A stretch of 64,000 nt of DNA, taken from NCBI GenBank assembly GCA_007570785.1, contig ML660201.1:44354473-44418472 (forward strand), given 5' to 3'. Within the stretch, counting starts at the first letter, position 1. Every line of letters starts with the position of its first letter. A program made the position numbers and the translations under genes. The notes under the pieces are model-generated. The model made no database searches. It was not told the DNA's origin and was given only the letters and a program-made list of their open reading frames with translations. This stretch comes from Antilocapra americana. Lineage: Eukaryota; Chordata; Mammalia; Artiodactyla; Antilocapridae. Of this stretch, positions 48,301 to 57,500 are shown in pieces.

Positions 48301-51300
48301 CCCAGGGGCCACTGCCCATCACTAGACGGGCAGAGGGAGCTGAGAGGACCCATGTGGCGTCCTGGGGAGGTGGCAGTTGAGTTGGGACCTGCAGGATGCA
48401 TGAAAACTGGTCAGAGGCAGTGCTCCTGGCAGAGGGGACAGGAGAGGCAAAAGCCAGTAAGTGGGAAGAAGCAAATGGCCGTGTGTGATGAAGCAGAGAC
48501 AGGCAGAGGGGCTGGGGCCAGGCCAGCGAGGGGAGGTAGAGTCCGGAGGAGCACCAGGACTCAGCTGTGTTTTCAATGGGTCCTCTGACTGCTGCATGGA
48601 GAACAGAGCAGGGGACAGGGGAAGAGAGTCATCCAAGCGCCAAGAAAGCCCCAAAGTCCCACCTGCTGGCCTGTCATAGCTCCCCCAAGTCCACCACCCC
48701 CAGGGCTACCATTATGGCAACAAAGTTCCAACTTTGCCAGGGGAGAAGAGACCCCAAGGAGGAGCATTATGATGAGGAGAGGTTTCAGGGACTTGAGGCC
48801 TGGCCTGGAGAAGCTGAGAAGTTCCATCTAAAAAATGCTGAACACACTCCAAAGGGAGAGAACCCAAAATATCTCTTTCCTAGAACACATCACAGATGGG
48901 TGGCTCTCCAAGAGACAGAAAAGGAGAAATAGTGCCTGAATCCTTTTCTGGTGAACATTAAGGGCCCAGGGCCTCTCTCCACTGCTGCGATTTGGCCTTT
49001 TTCACTCCCTCTGTGGTCTGCAAAGAGGGAAGTTGCTGTGGGAGGCCTCAGGCTGGCTATAGGCTGGATGCTGTGGTCTCATTCCCCATCCTGACACTTG
49101 GGCTTTGCTGACCCAGGGAGCGACTAGGAAGTTGGGTAACTCCCAGCCAGGCAGCTGCTGGCTCAGGGCAAAGGCTTGGCATGCAGCTGGTTCCTCCTGA
49201 GGACCACCTGGCCAGCCAGACACAGCTGCCAGCGCCATCACCAGGGGCCTGGAGACCAGCAAAAGGGCACTGTCCTTACTCCTGAACAGCTGGGGGTTCC
49301 ATGAAGTGGGGCATGAGTTACCAGCATGGGAGGAAGCTGGAGCCTTGTGCCCTCTTGGTGGAGTGGATACACATTCATGAGATGCTGTATCTGTAAATTG
49401 GTGATGATGGATGGATAAACCAGTGACCAAATCAAACCTCTCTGGGACCTCACCAGAGGTGGGCACTCAGGCCCCCTCTGCCTGGCAGCCTACAACCTTA
49501 CCACTGATCCCACTGGGTGGAGTGCAGCTGGATCCCAGCCGAGTGCTGAATCAGATTCCCTTCTTCCCGAGGGCATCTCAGGACCCGTCTGAGCCGGGCA
49601 GGCACTGCCCCCCTCCCTGTCCTAATCCAGAACTGATTCTGCAACGTCTGCTTCCCACAGAGACACTGCTGGGGAAGTTAAGGAGACACGAGATGGTAAG
49701 CTTGTTGAGAGAAGATGAAAGAAATTCCCCCAAACTGGGGTCTAGGGCCCAAACCCCAAACTCCCTCAAGACCAAGGGATCCACCAAACTTCTCCCTCTC
49801 CCCTCAAACCCCAGCTGAAGACTGCAGGCTTCACTTGCATCAGCACGTGCCCAGCAGAAGGGGCACTGGGTGAGATCTCAATAGGCAGGTACTAAGCCCC
49901 CTCTTCCAGGAAGCCTTCCCTGACTCTACTGCCTGGACCTCCATGTGTCACAGTCCTACTCCTCACTAACTGTGACCCAGAAGTCATCCCGTCCCCTCAG
50001 AGCTTCGGTTTCCTAATGTTCACAGTGAGTCTCCTGCTCCACAAGGTGCCAAGAGTGCTGAGAGGCCAGCATTGACACATTCCTAACAAGATCCTCCGGG
50101 CCCACTTCCCTTGCCCAGGCTGGTGGAGCCCCAGCCCCAGAAGGCAGATTTACAGGTGGTCTGTGACAAGAAAGGGCTTCCCAGATGGTGCTAGTGGCAA
50201 AGAACCACCTATCAATGAGGAAGACCAAGAGACATGGTTCAATCCCTTGGTCGGGAAGATCCCCTGGAGAAGGAAATGGCTCCAGTATTCTTGCCTGGAG
50301 AACCCCACGGACAGAGGAGCTTGGTGGGTTACGGTCCACAGGGTCGCAGAGTCAGACACAACTAAAGCGACTTAGCACGCAGCACACATGTGACAAGGAA
50401 AAACTCCCAGCCTGAGTATCCCCCCAAAAACCTCTGTCACAAGAACGTGAGGTGGCCTTTGAAATTCCCTTGTGTTGTACACATGAGGAAACTGAGGCAG
50501 GGAGGGCGCAGGAACCACTTGCAGGGCTCAGCATGGCCTGAAACCCTTGGCTCCTCCACCATCTCCCTAACTTTTTCAGCCTCAGATCTGCCTGTCCCCA
50601 ACCCTGACCTGATCCTGCCTGGCAGTGGGGCCCTGGGCAAGTCCTTTGCCTCTTGGGATCTCAGTCTGCCTGTCAGTGATTCGAGGACTATCACCATGAC
50701 GAGGGTAGGGGGCTCTTACAGAAACTCCAGTCGGGATAATGTCCCCACAATGGGGCCCGAGTGCATCTGCAGACAGGCCGTCCAAAGGGGGCTTGTGCGC
50801 GTGAACCAGACAGCGGTATCCCCAGACCCTGTCGGCTCCTTCCTTGTGGCCGGATAAGGACTCACAGAGCGTGGCTCCGGAGCAGGACTAACCTGTCTCT
50901 ATGATCCCTGGGCCTGGGCTGCCTCAGGCAGAGCACAGGGCCCACTGCTTGGGGGCTGGGAAGAATCGAAGGTATGACGTCCCTGTGCCCAGGGCTGTGT
51001 ACCTGGCCAACAGCAGCTCTTAGATGTGAGGGTGTGATTGGTGGCTGCTGTCTGCCCAGGAGGATTGTGTATGAAGAGATCTCCCTGTGCCTCTGGGCAC
51101 TCTCAGGGGCAGGACACAGGCACACACACCCAGCACGCCTACACATCGCCCATGTGAGCCTCTCAGTGTGTCAGCTCCGCAAGGTTGGAGGTAATCACAT
51201 CTCCCACTCTCAAGCCAGAGCCTCATTCCAGGCAGGGGGATGGGCCTGGCTCCGTACCCCCAACCCTCGGGCTGGGGAGCCCTGGGAGAACTGCCCACAC

Positions 51301-51645
51301 TACCTGGCAGGCTAGCCAGAGACAGGAGGGAAGACTGACCTTCGCTGCCACCCCATGCAATGAAAACACAGACCTCAGCCTGGGGAAGTGGGCACAAGAG
51401 CCCAACCTTCCGTCCGGCGCAGAGAAAGTCAGACAAGAAGCAGCTGCCCTGTGTCGCCAGCCCCGTGCCTGCTCTATGAGAACACCCTCCCTGCTCCCAC
51501 CATGGCCAGCAGAGCCTGGATATCACCCACCACCACCCCCTGCTCGTGACCAGCTCATACTCACCTTCTGCACCCCAGCAAAGCTGGGGCCTGCCAAGCA
51601 GAGAGCCAGGAAGCAGAGCAGGAGGTGGCCATGGGGCCCTGCCAT
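26858..51645 (-). CDS. STAB1: STAB1, stabilin-1 (CLEVER-1/FEEL-1), complete, 69 exons
   Basis: A large type I membrane scavenger receptor of sinusoidal and lymphatic endothelium and alternatively activated macrophages. It takes up modified LDL, SPARC and other ligands and traffics between endosomes and trans-Golgi. I located all 69 coding exons. Their lengths sum to 7707 nt, 2568 residues plus stop, against 2570 in human, and every junction keeps frame. Order: signal peptide; EGF cluster; FAS1-1/2; EGF cluster; FAS1-3/4; EGF cluster; FAS1-5/6; EGF cluster; Link domain (about 2206-2300); FAS1-7; transmembrane helix (about 2473-2496); 72-residue tail. The start ATG at 51645 opens a typical signal peptide in exon 1. 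Most introns are under 600 bp; intron 1 (3947 bp) and intron 25 (38382-39660, nothing recognised in it) are the longest. Oddities: one GC-AG intron, and a tail motif differing from human (see findings). No frameshift or premature stop. Confidence 0.97.
27418..28612 (-). CDS. STAB1: STAB1 exons 61-66: Link domain and FAS1 domain 7
   Basis: Residues 2201-2462. Exons: 28479-28612, 28224-28389, 28035-28144, 27833-27952, 27602-27751, 27418-27522. Exons 61-62 encode the Link (hyaluronan-binding-type) domain, from '[19 protein letters not shown]' to 'WDAYCFRMQ', with its four conserved cysteines. Exon 63 adds an EGF-like piece. Exons 63-66 encode the last FAS1 domain ('[14 protein letters not shown]', '[14 protein letters not shown]'). 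Exon 65 ends at a GC donor. Confidence 0.95.
27523..27601 (-). other. STAB1: GC-AG intron in STAB1 (between exons 65 and 66)
   Basis: On the minus strand exon 65 ends ...CCTGAG and the intron starts GCGAGT. The acceptor is a standard ...CTACAG. The 79 bp intron is placed by homology, since the same codon boundary is used in human, and by frame, since both neighbours are phase 0. Confidence 0.75.
28692..30358 (-). CDS. STAB1: STAB1 exons 54-60: fourth EGF cluster
   Basis: Residues 1881-2200. Exons: 30302-30358, 30023-30224, 29601-29750, 29423-29527, 29209-29316, 28930-29123, 28692-28836. EGF/laminin-type modules carry '[17 protein letters not shown]', '[13 protein letters not shown]' and '[13 protein letters not shown]'. 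Exon 56 has a purine-interrupted acceptor (CCCCGAG before the exon) but phase and homology fix it. Confidence 0.94.
30464..32516 (-). CDS. STAB1: STAB1 exons 46-53: FAS1 domains 5 and 6
   Basis: Residues 1585-1880. Exons: 32469-32516, 32190-32267, 31927-32073, 31398-31538, 31263-31322, 30894-31070, 30725-30811, 30464-30613. FAS1 boxes '[12 protein letters not shown]' and '[15 protein letters not shown]' belong to domain 5, '[14 protein letters not shown]' and '[11 protein letters not shown]' to domain 6. No break or missing box was seen. Confidence 0.95.
32787..35468 (-). CDS. STAB1: STAB1 exons 36-45: third EGF cluster
   Basis: Residues 1267-1584. Exons: 35412-35468, 34954-35037, 34337-34532, 34123-34218, 33985-34030, 33818-33894, 33533-33658, 33280-33353, 33080-33154, 32787-32909. 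EGF-like modules include '[16 protein letters not shown]' and '[16 protein letters not shown]'. The run of 'NNGGC/HHGGC-type' modules in exons 42-45 follows the human pattern. Exon 40 is only 46 nt. Exon 37 uses a GTTTGC donor. Cysteine spacing is kept throughout. Confidence 0.95.
35573..37539 (-). CDS. STAB1: STAB1 exons 28-35: FAS1 domains 3 and 4
   Basis: Residues 991-1266. Exons: 37492-37539, 37202-37332, 36938-37049, 36543-36620, 36354-36452, 36151-36249, 35935-36066, 35573-35701. FAS1 boxes are visible as '[14 protein letters not shown]', '[17 protein letters not shown]' and '[13 protein letters not shown]'. Exon 34 uses a GTTGGC donor. The interval 36621-36937 is intron with no recognisable element. 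Confidence 0.95.
37681..41833 (-). CDS. STAB1: STAB1 exons 19-27: second EGF cluster
   Basis: Residues 661-990. Exons: 41771-41833, 41436-41531, 41119-41205, 40743-40854, 40130-40316, 39930-40023, 39661-39819, 38286-38381, 37681-37776. A laminin/EGF-like array with motifs such as '[17 protein letters not shown]' and '[17 protein letters not shown]'. '[13 protein letters not shown]' is a calcium-binding-type EGF signature. The '[17 protein letters not shown]' segment of exon 20 is specific to stabilins. Confidence 0.95.
42202..44800 (-). CDS. STAB1: STAB1 exons 10-18: FAS1 domains 1 and 2
   Basis: Residues 342-660. Exons: 44676-44800, 44313-44392, 44000-44137, 43743-43883, 43556-43618, 43144-43257, 43013-43066, 42693-42773, 42202-42360. 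Two fasciclin-1 (FAS1) folds: the first carries 'GPFTVLAP' and 'AANGLFHVV', the second '[12 protein letters not shown]' and '[16 protein letters not shown]', the hallmark H1 and H2 boxes. Exon 11 is a few residues shorter than the human equivalent (the region after 'VLAP' has lost a Ser/Phe stretch) but remains in frame. Confidence 0.95.
44981..51645 (-). CDS. STAB1: STAB1 exons 1-9: signal peptide and first EGF cluster
   Basis: Residues 1-341. Exons in transcript order: 51565-51645, 47481-47617, 47033-47138, 46725-46810, 46582-46651, 46115-46210, 45738-45848, 45316-45512, 44981-45111. Exon 1 encodes 27 residues with the hydrophobic core '[12 protein letters not shown]', a classical signal peptide. 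Exon 2 begins the mature N-terminus with paired cysteines. Exons 4-9 encode EGF-like modules recognisable by 'CxGxGxC' spacing, such as '[16 protein letters not shown]' and '[13 protein letters not shown]'. Exon 2 uses a GTGCGC donor, which is valid but weak. Confidence 0.95.
47618..51564 (-). other. STAB1: STAB1 intron 1 (3.9 kb)
   Basis: The longest STAB1 intron. It contains a plus-strand Bov-tA SINE at about 50173-50390 and probable MIR pieces at about 50465-50545 ('acatgaggaaactgaggcag') and 50585-50700 ('ccctgggcaagtcctttgcc'). The rest (47618-50170 and 50700-51564) shows no coding exon or recognisable element. Long plus-strand open frames in it lack any supporting feature. Confidence 0.85.
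50173..50390 (+). mobile_element. Bov-tA/BOV-A2-type SINE in STAB1 intron 1
   Basis: Head 'gggcttcccagatggtgct', middle 'cagtattcttgcctggaga' and tail 'cagacacaactaaagcgac' identify the family. It lies antisense to STAB1 transcription. Confidence 0.85.
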
Positions 51646-51759
51646 GGCCGGTGGTGGCTGGCGGGCACGTTATCCGGGACAGAATCAGGGCAGCGGCGTA
51701 GGGAACGAGCTCTAGGAGGCAAGCACTTCACAGGCAGGCAGGACTGGGCGGGCAGGCGC

Positions 51760-51766
51760 TTTAAAA
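51760..51766 (-). promoter_or_regulatory. STAB1: Candidate STAB1 TATA-like box
   Basis: The minus strand reads GCTTTTAAAGCG here, 115 bp upstream of the STAB1 start codon, with GC-box-like 'CGCCTGCCCGCCC' just downstream. A transcription start about 30 bp on would give a 5' UTR of roughly 85 nt. Position and composition support it; no direct evidence. Confidence 0.4.
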
Positions 51767-53899
51767 GCAGCCGGGAGGCCCCGCCAGCTCCCCCCAACAG
51801 GAACCCGCCAGGATTTCCTCCTGCGTATCAGCAGCCTGCAGGCGGAAGGGAAGGTGCTGGCCACTGACCCCTGCATGGATGCCTGGGCCCTGCTTGGGGC
51901 TTCCTGGCCCAGGACCCTCCTCCTGGCATCACAGCCTCCAAGCCCACCATTTGCCACAGGCCTGGGGTGTATCAGAGTTGGTGAAGCCCATTCAGGAGCA
52001 GATGCAGACAACTCCCCACCCCAAGCACCTACAAGCCCAGCATGTTTCATTCAGAGGCTCTGGGGGCTTCTAGAGGGTCGGGGAGAGGGCAGCCTCAGAA
52101 TCAGGGCTGCCTGCCTCCATCTGCTCAGGGGACCTGGCAGCCTCCATGCTAAGTGGAGCCTGTTTCCCTCACCTGCCCGGCTTCACTTGGTCACCTTCGA
52201 CTGAGCTTGCCCCACTCAGCCTCCACCACCCCCCGATTCCCATCCCCACCACATCCCCTCTCCCAGGGGGCCCCCTGCTGACAGTAGCCCTCTTGCCCCA
52301 GTCCAGTCTCCACTCAGTCCTGAGGCTTCCCCCTGTGCCCTGCACCCCCTCCATATCAGGCGGGCCTCTCTGACCTGCTGCCTGCTCCCCCTACTCTGCT
52401 CCACCACAAGTTTTTCTATCAAAACTGTGTTAAGCATAGAGTAAGCGCCCTTGGCACTGCCATTGCCCCCCAGATCCTCACAAGACTCACCTCAAAGTTC
52501 AGTCTCAGGTCAGAGGTCTCCAGCCTGCACCTCCTCCTAGCACTGGCCACCAGCAAACACCGGTTTATTTATCTTCCGGCCCCTGCTGGAATGTCAGCTA
52601 TGGGAGAGCAGGAATAGAGTCTGGCTGGTTCACACACAGATACTCCGTTCAAATTGCTGGGATGAATGAATGCATGTTAGTCTCGCTATGCTAATACTGG
52701 TGGGGGAATGGAGGCTCAAAGGGGTAGGGAATTTCATCCAAGATCGCTCAGCTAGCCAGTGGAAGGATCCAATCCCAGGTCTGCTGCTTGTGGGGTACTC
52801 TGCCCCCCACTACACTGCAGATGAGCCCGGCCAGGTCCCATCCTCATGGACCCGGGCTGGGGTCTGCACTTACCTGTTGGGCTGCGGGGTCTGGGAACAG
52901 CAGTCCAGGCGGTGAGGCCTACGTGTGGTGGGCCCTGCCTCTGGACTATAACTCTCCATTTATGGACAGTGTAACAAATGAAGACAGAGGACTTGGCACT
53001 GCCCCATCCTGTACTAGCTGAGAGGCTACGGCGCTCATCTTCGACATCTGGCTGAGGGGAGGTGAATGGGAGACCCTCCCCTTGGTGGCTGCCCCCATCC
53101 GCCACAGCCTTCCTGAGAGTCATGGGCCCATCAGGCAAGGATTCCCCACTCTGCTGCACCAGGAAAAACTGAGGAGAGGCAGGCCTGGGAGCCAGGCCGA
53201 CCCCTCCTCCACCCCCCAGTGCTGCTCGTCCCGAATGGTCCTGCAACCTTAGGACCCAAGGCTCCTGACGGGGCCAGGATGACGGAGAAGCGAGCCGGCC
53301 TCTGGGACCCTGCTGCAGGGCAGGAATGGGTTGAGGAAGGATGGGGCACGGGCTGGCTCCCACAGAAACCTCACATCCTACCTCAGCAAGGCTCCCTGAA
53401 GCAAACCACCTCTCAAGAGATGTGCCCAGACACGGATGCCACGGGGTCCTCTTCCCCGCTATCCACCACCGGGGCTACCTCCACTGCAGCCCATCCTGGT
53501 GAGACCCCAAGACTCCACCCAGAGAGCTGTCCCAGACTCCAGGCCTGACCCTCATAGCAGGCTGGGGGTGACATTCCAGACCTGAGGAGGCAGGGGAGCA
53601 GCCGGGGTGCCAGGGGCTCCTAAGAAGCTTCCGGTTTGCCCTGAGGCTCCTGGTTTAGCCACAGCCCAGCAGGGCCCTGTCCAAAGAGCCCCTTCTACCT
53701 TGCCTGTCCCAGGCTCCTCGGAAACCCATCCAGTACCCGGCCCTGGGAAAGCCACTCCCTTTGGTCCTTTGCAGCCTCCTCCCGACTCCGTTCCCCCAGT
53801 AGCTCACCTTCTTATGTCTCTATGGCACCCTCTCTCCCTCAGGCCAACCATGCCCTGCACCAACGCCTTGCTAGGACCCCAGTGGCCCTTGAAATAAAA
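51767..53899. other. Intergenic region STAB1 5' to NISCH 3'
   Basis: About 2.1 kb without a gene. A probable MIR element lies at about 52690-52805 ('ggctcaaaggggtagggaat' followed by 'cagctagccagtggaagg'). The remainder is unique-looking GC-rich sequence that would include the upstream control region of STAB1. No other feature was identified. Confidence 0.7.
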
Positions 53900-53904
53900 G
53901 ACCC

Positions 53905-54529
53905 AGACTGTGTCAAACTTGGCTTTACTGGAATAGAGAAAATAGGCAACAGGGATCACACTTGGTGCTGGCAGCTCTAGGTCCCCTGACCCCAGCCCTC
54001 TCAGCCCCAAGGCCTGGCAGCCTCCAGCCCCCATGGGGCTCTCCCACTAGTCTGGACCAGGAGAGGCCTCCCGTCTGGAAAACTGCGTGGGGTGGGAGCT
54101 TTCAATGTTCATTTCACTGCCAGCTTTGTAATTAGCAGCAAACGTCCACAATGACAGCAACAGCAACAAGACTGGACTTGACATCTCAGGAAAGGACCTG
54201 AGTAAACCAGACCCACGGCGCCACAGATTAACAGCAGTCTCACAACAGAAGACACAACACTGGTGTGCTCGGCCACACGGCACAAGGGGCAGGTGACAGA
54301 TCTGAGGGAGGCTGACGGCACACGGAGGCCCTGGAGTGGCCGGGCTGTCACTCCCAAAGTTAGAAGGAACCAACTGAACACAGGTGTTCACATTCTCTGG
54401 GAGGACGGTCGAACGAAGGTACCGAAAGAGCACATTTTAAGAAGAGTGCAGATGGCCTGCTTCCTGACCCCGGGTGGACAGCGGGCCAGACACGGCGGGC
54501 AGCAGGGGCCAGGTGCCACCCGGGCGAGC
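53905..54529 (-). other. NISCH: NISCH 3' UTR
   Basis: The stretch from the stop codon to the AGTAAA signal and its expected cleavage site. It has no open frame of note. The plus strand carries an AATAAA at 53893-53898 but no gene runs toward it. Confidence 0.6.
53924..53929 (-). terminator. NISCH: NISCH poly(A) signal, variant AGTAAA
   Basis: TTTACT on the plus strand gives AGTAAA on the minus strand, a known functional variant. It ends a 3' UTR of about 600 nt downstream of the stop at 54530. No canonical AATAAA is nearer on that strand. Confidence 0.6.
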
Positions 54530-57500
54530 CTAGCCAGTGAGCTCCACGGGCAGCTCCCGGCCGCACAGGGCCTCCCACTGACGGGCCAACAGCGAAATGA
54601 GCTTCTCTCGGCTCTCAGCGCTGGGGACAAACACCTGCCACTGGACCTCACGGCCCTGGCTGCCCCTGGCCGGGCCACCTGGCACCTCCCCAAAGTGGTC
54701 CAAGGCGACGCTGCCCATGAGGTCGTGGCCCTGCACGTCATCAAAGACCAGGGTGAGGGCCTGTGGGTAGGTCTGGTAGCCCATGAGCACGCGGTCCAGG
54801 TCCCGGACACGGCGCCCGTCGTCCAGCCGGTACCGGTCCCTCTGCGGCGGCTCTTTGGCAAACTCAGGCAGCGGGTAGTGGACAAAGTCCTCGTCCAGGA
54901 GGAAGATCTCGGCGCTGGTGAGCAGGAGCGTTTTGGGGCGCAGCAAGCCCCTGTAGCGCCCGGGCTGCGGCGAGCCCACCTGGAAGGCCTGCACGTACAG
55001 CAGGATGCTGAGGGCTGGCGCCTTCTCCGGGGCAGCCATCTTCTGGGCCACAGTGAACGTCAGGTCTCCGACCTCCTCCTCGCTGGGGTAGGTGAACTTG
55101 ACACGGCTTGAGTGGATCAGCTCATAGTTCTCCATCCTCCCTGAAGAGAGAGAGGCCACCAGGGCTGCAGGCTGGAACTGGCCTGTGGTGGTGCTGGGCT
55201 CACCAGCAGCCCCAAGCTCCCCGGAGACGGCAGCCTGAGTCACGTCACCATCACAAGCAGGAGAGAGTGAGCCAAGCCCCCCAACTCAGTCTGAGACCCT
55301 GAGGCCAGCAGCTCAGAGCAGGGCAGACAGAAATGCAGCTGCTGAACGGCTGTGGGTGTGCTGGGACAGAGACTCTGCCATGGCAAAGTCCATGGAGGGC
55401 TTCCTTGGTGGTCCAGTGGTTCAGAAATCGCCTTGCAATAATGCAAGGGACAGTGGTTCGAACTCCGGTTCAGGCAGATTGATTCCACATGCCGGGGAGC
55501 CCGGGCCCAGAGCTACAGCGCCTGCACTCTAGAGCCCATGGGCCACACTTACTGAGCCCACACACACTGCCACTGCTGAAGCCCACACAGGAGCCCCTGT
55601 GCACAACAAGAGGAGCCTCTGCAGTGGGAAGCCCACACGCCAGGACAGAGTAGCCTCTGCTCGTCACAACTACAGAAAGCCTGCGTGCAGCAACAAAGAT
55701 CCATGCTAGCAAAAAAACAAAAAACAAAACAAAAACCATGGGAAACTCTAGCTGACTAAGCAGGAAGAGAGAGCTAGAAGCAGAGGGGCTGCTGTGGCAT
55801 AGACACGCTGTCCTGGGGCTCTCTACAGCCCTCAGGGTCGGCGAGGAGACGAGCTGGGTGGGGTACCTGTGCTCTTGTTTCCAAACTCAGAATAGAAGTC
55901 TTTGTCCACAGGCTCAGGTGAGGGTGTGCGTTCCAGCAAGGAGAGCACAGCCATGAGGTGCTGGAGGAAGCAGTGTGTCAGGTAGCTGTCCCGAGTCAGG
56001 CAGGTAACCACCTGCGCCGGGCAAGAGCCTGCAAGAGGAGGGCAGGCATGACCGCAGGTCGCCGCCCCCCCAGCCCGCTCCCGCAGTCTTCTCTAGTCTC
56101 CGGCAGGTCAGCCTGGACCTGAGGACCACAGAGCCGGGTCAGGAAAGCCCACATGGGGAAGCATCACGGGGCCTGGGGAGACGGCCGTTCCTCAGGCCGG
56201 AAGGGCTGTGACATTTTTCTGGAAGGGGATACAGAGGCATTAGGGAAAGAGCTTAGCTTTCTCTCTTCAGGAAGTGTGAGTCAGACACATCCTGCCAGGG
56301 AGCCCAGGGCCCACTCTGCCCACCCGCCCAGCACTTTGCCGCCTCGGCCCCTGGCCTCCCGCTCCAAGTCCTGGGGGTGAGTTCTGCTCTCTCAGCAGTT
56401 CCTGAAGCGGCTTCCTCCCGCTCCGGTGAACTGGCCTGTGAGCAGACAGATAACTGCCTGCAATAAAGCACCCACGTATGAAGGTGGAAGCCCGCTGGGG
56501 ACACTGGCCTTCACCCAAAATAGGACAAAGCAGAGTGGCCACTCACCCGTCAGCCGGAAATACTGGTCGAAAAGCCCGACATTGACTACCTGCAGGTCGC
56601 TGAGTTTCAAAACAAAGCACTGAGAGATGTGGAAGGGGCTGTTGTTGTAGTCGGTGTTTTTCTGATGCCAGAAATCTGTGATAGGGAGAAAAGGACCGAA
56701 TGTGGTGGTGGCCACACTGGGCGAGCACACGGCTCCCAGGTACACAGCTGCCTGGAGCAGGAAAGGGTCCTGTTGACGGCCTGGCTCGCCAAGGCCTGGC
56801 AAGGAGCCACCACCACCTCTGCCCACACAAAACCTCAAGGGAAATGTGTTCTACAGTCTGAGCCGTGCCTGGTGTGCTGGACACACGAGGAGTCCTAGGA
56901 TAGCCCACTGACTGAGGAACCCACCGAGGCCCCAGGGGGCACAGGCTGCCCAACCCTCCCTGGTCACGCCTGGGTCCCAGGCCCTCATGGGCCTGGCTGG
57001 GTGCGTTTACGCCTGGCCTCACATCCCTTGTACCAGCTCCAGGAGAAAAGTGCTGACATAACCCCCCTTTCCTCTGAAAAAAGTCTCAGCCCCGTGCAGC
57101 CAAACCGCTGCTTCCTCAGGTTGCACAGGGGTCCAGAGACAGAAGCCCTCCCGTCCCCTCGGGCCCCAGTGCCCACCCTGCAGCGGCTCCGAGAAGTAGC
57201 GGCGGAGGCCATCGTGCAGCACGAAGTACACGGCCTTGGTAGAGAGCAGCACGCAGGCGGTCACCTCCAGCCCCGGCGTCTGGTAGAACACCACCGATGA
57301 CCACAGGAGGTGCCGCAGCTCCTCATTTTCCACCTGGACACAGAGGGGCCAGTTGGGGCCGCAGGACAGCAGGTGACCAGGGTATGCAGCTCCTCCTCCA
57401 GGCTTCTGGGAAGGGGGCTTCCGCCAGCCCCACTGGCTGGTGACCTGCTGCCCCAGAGCTGGCATGGGACTCTACCACATCTTGTCAATACATGTATAAA

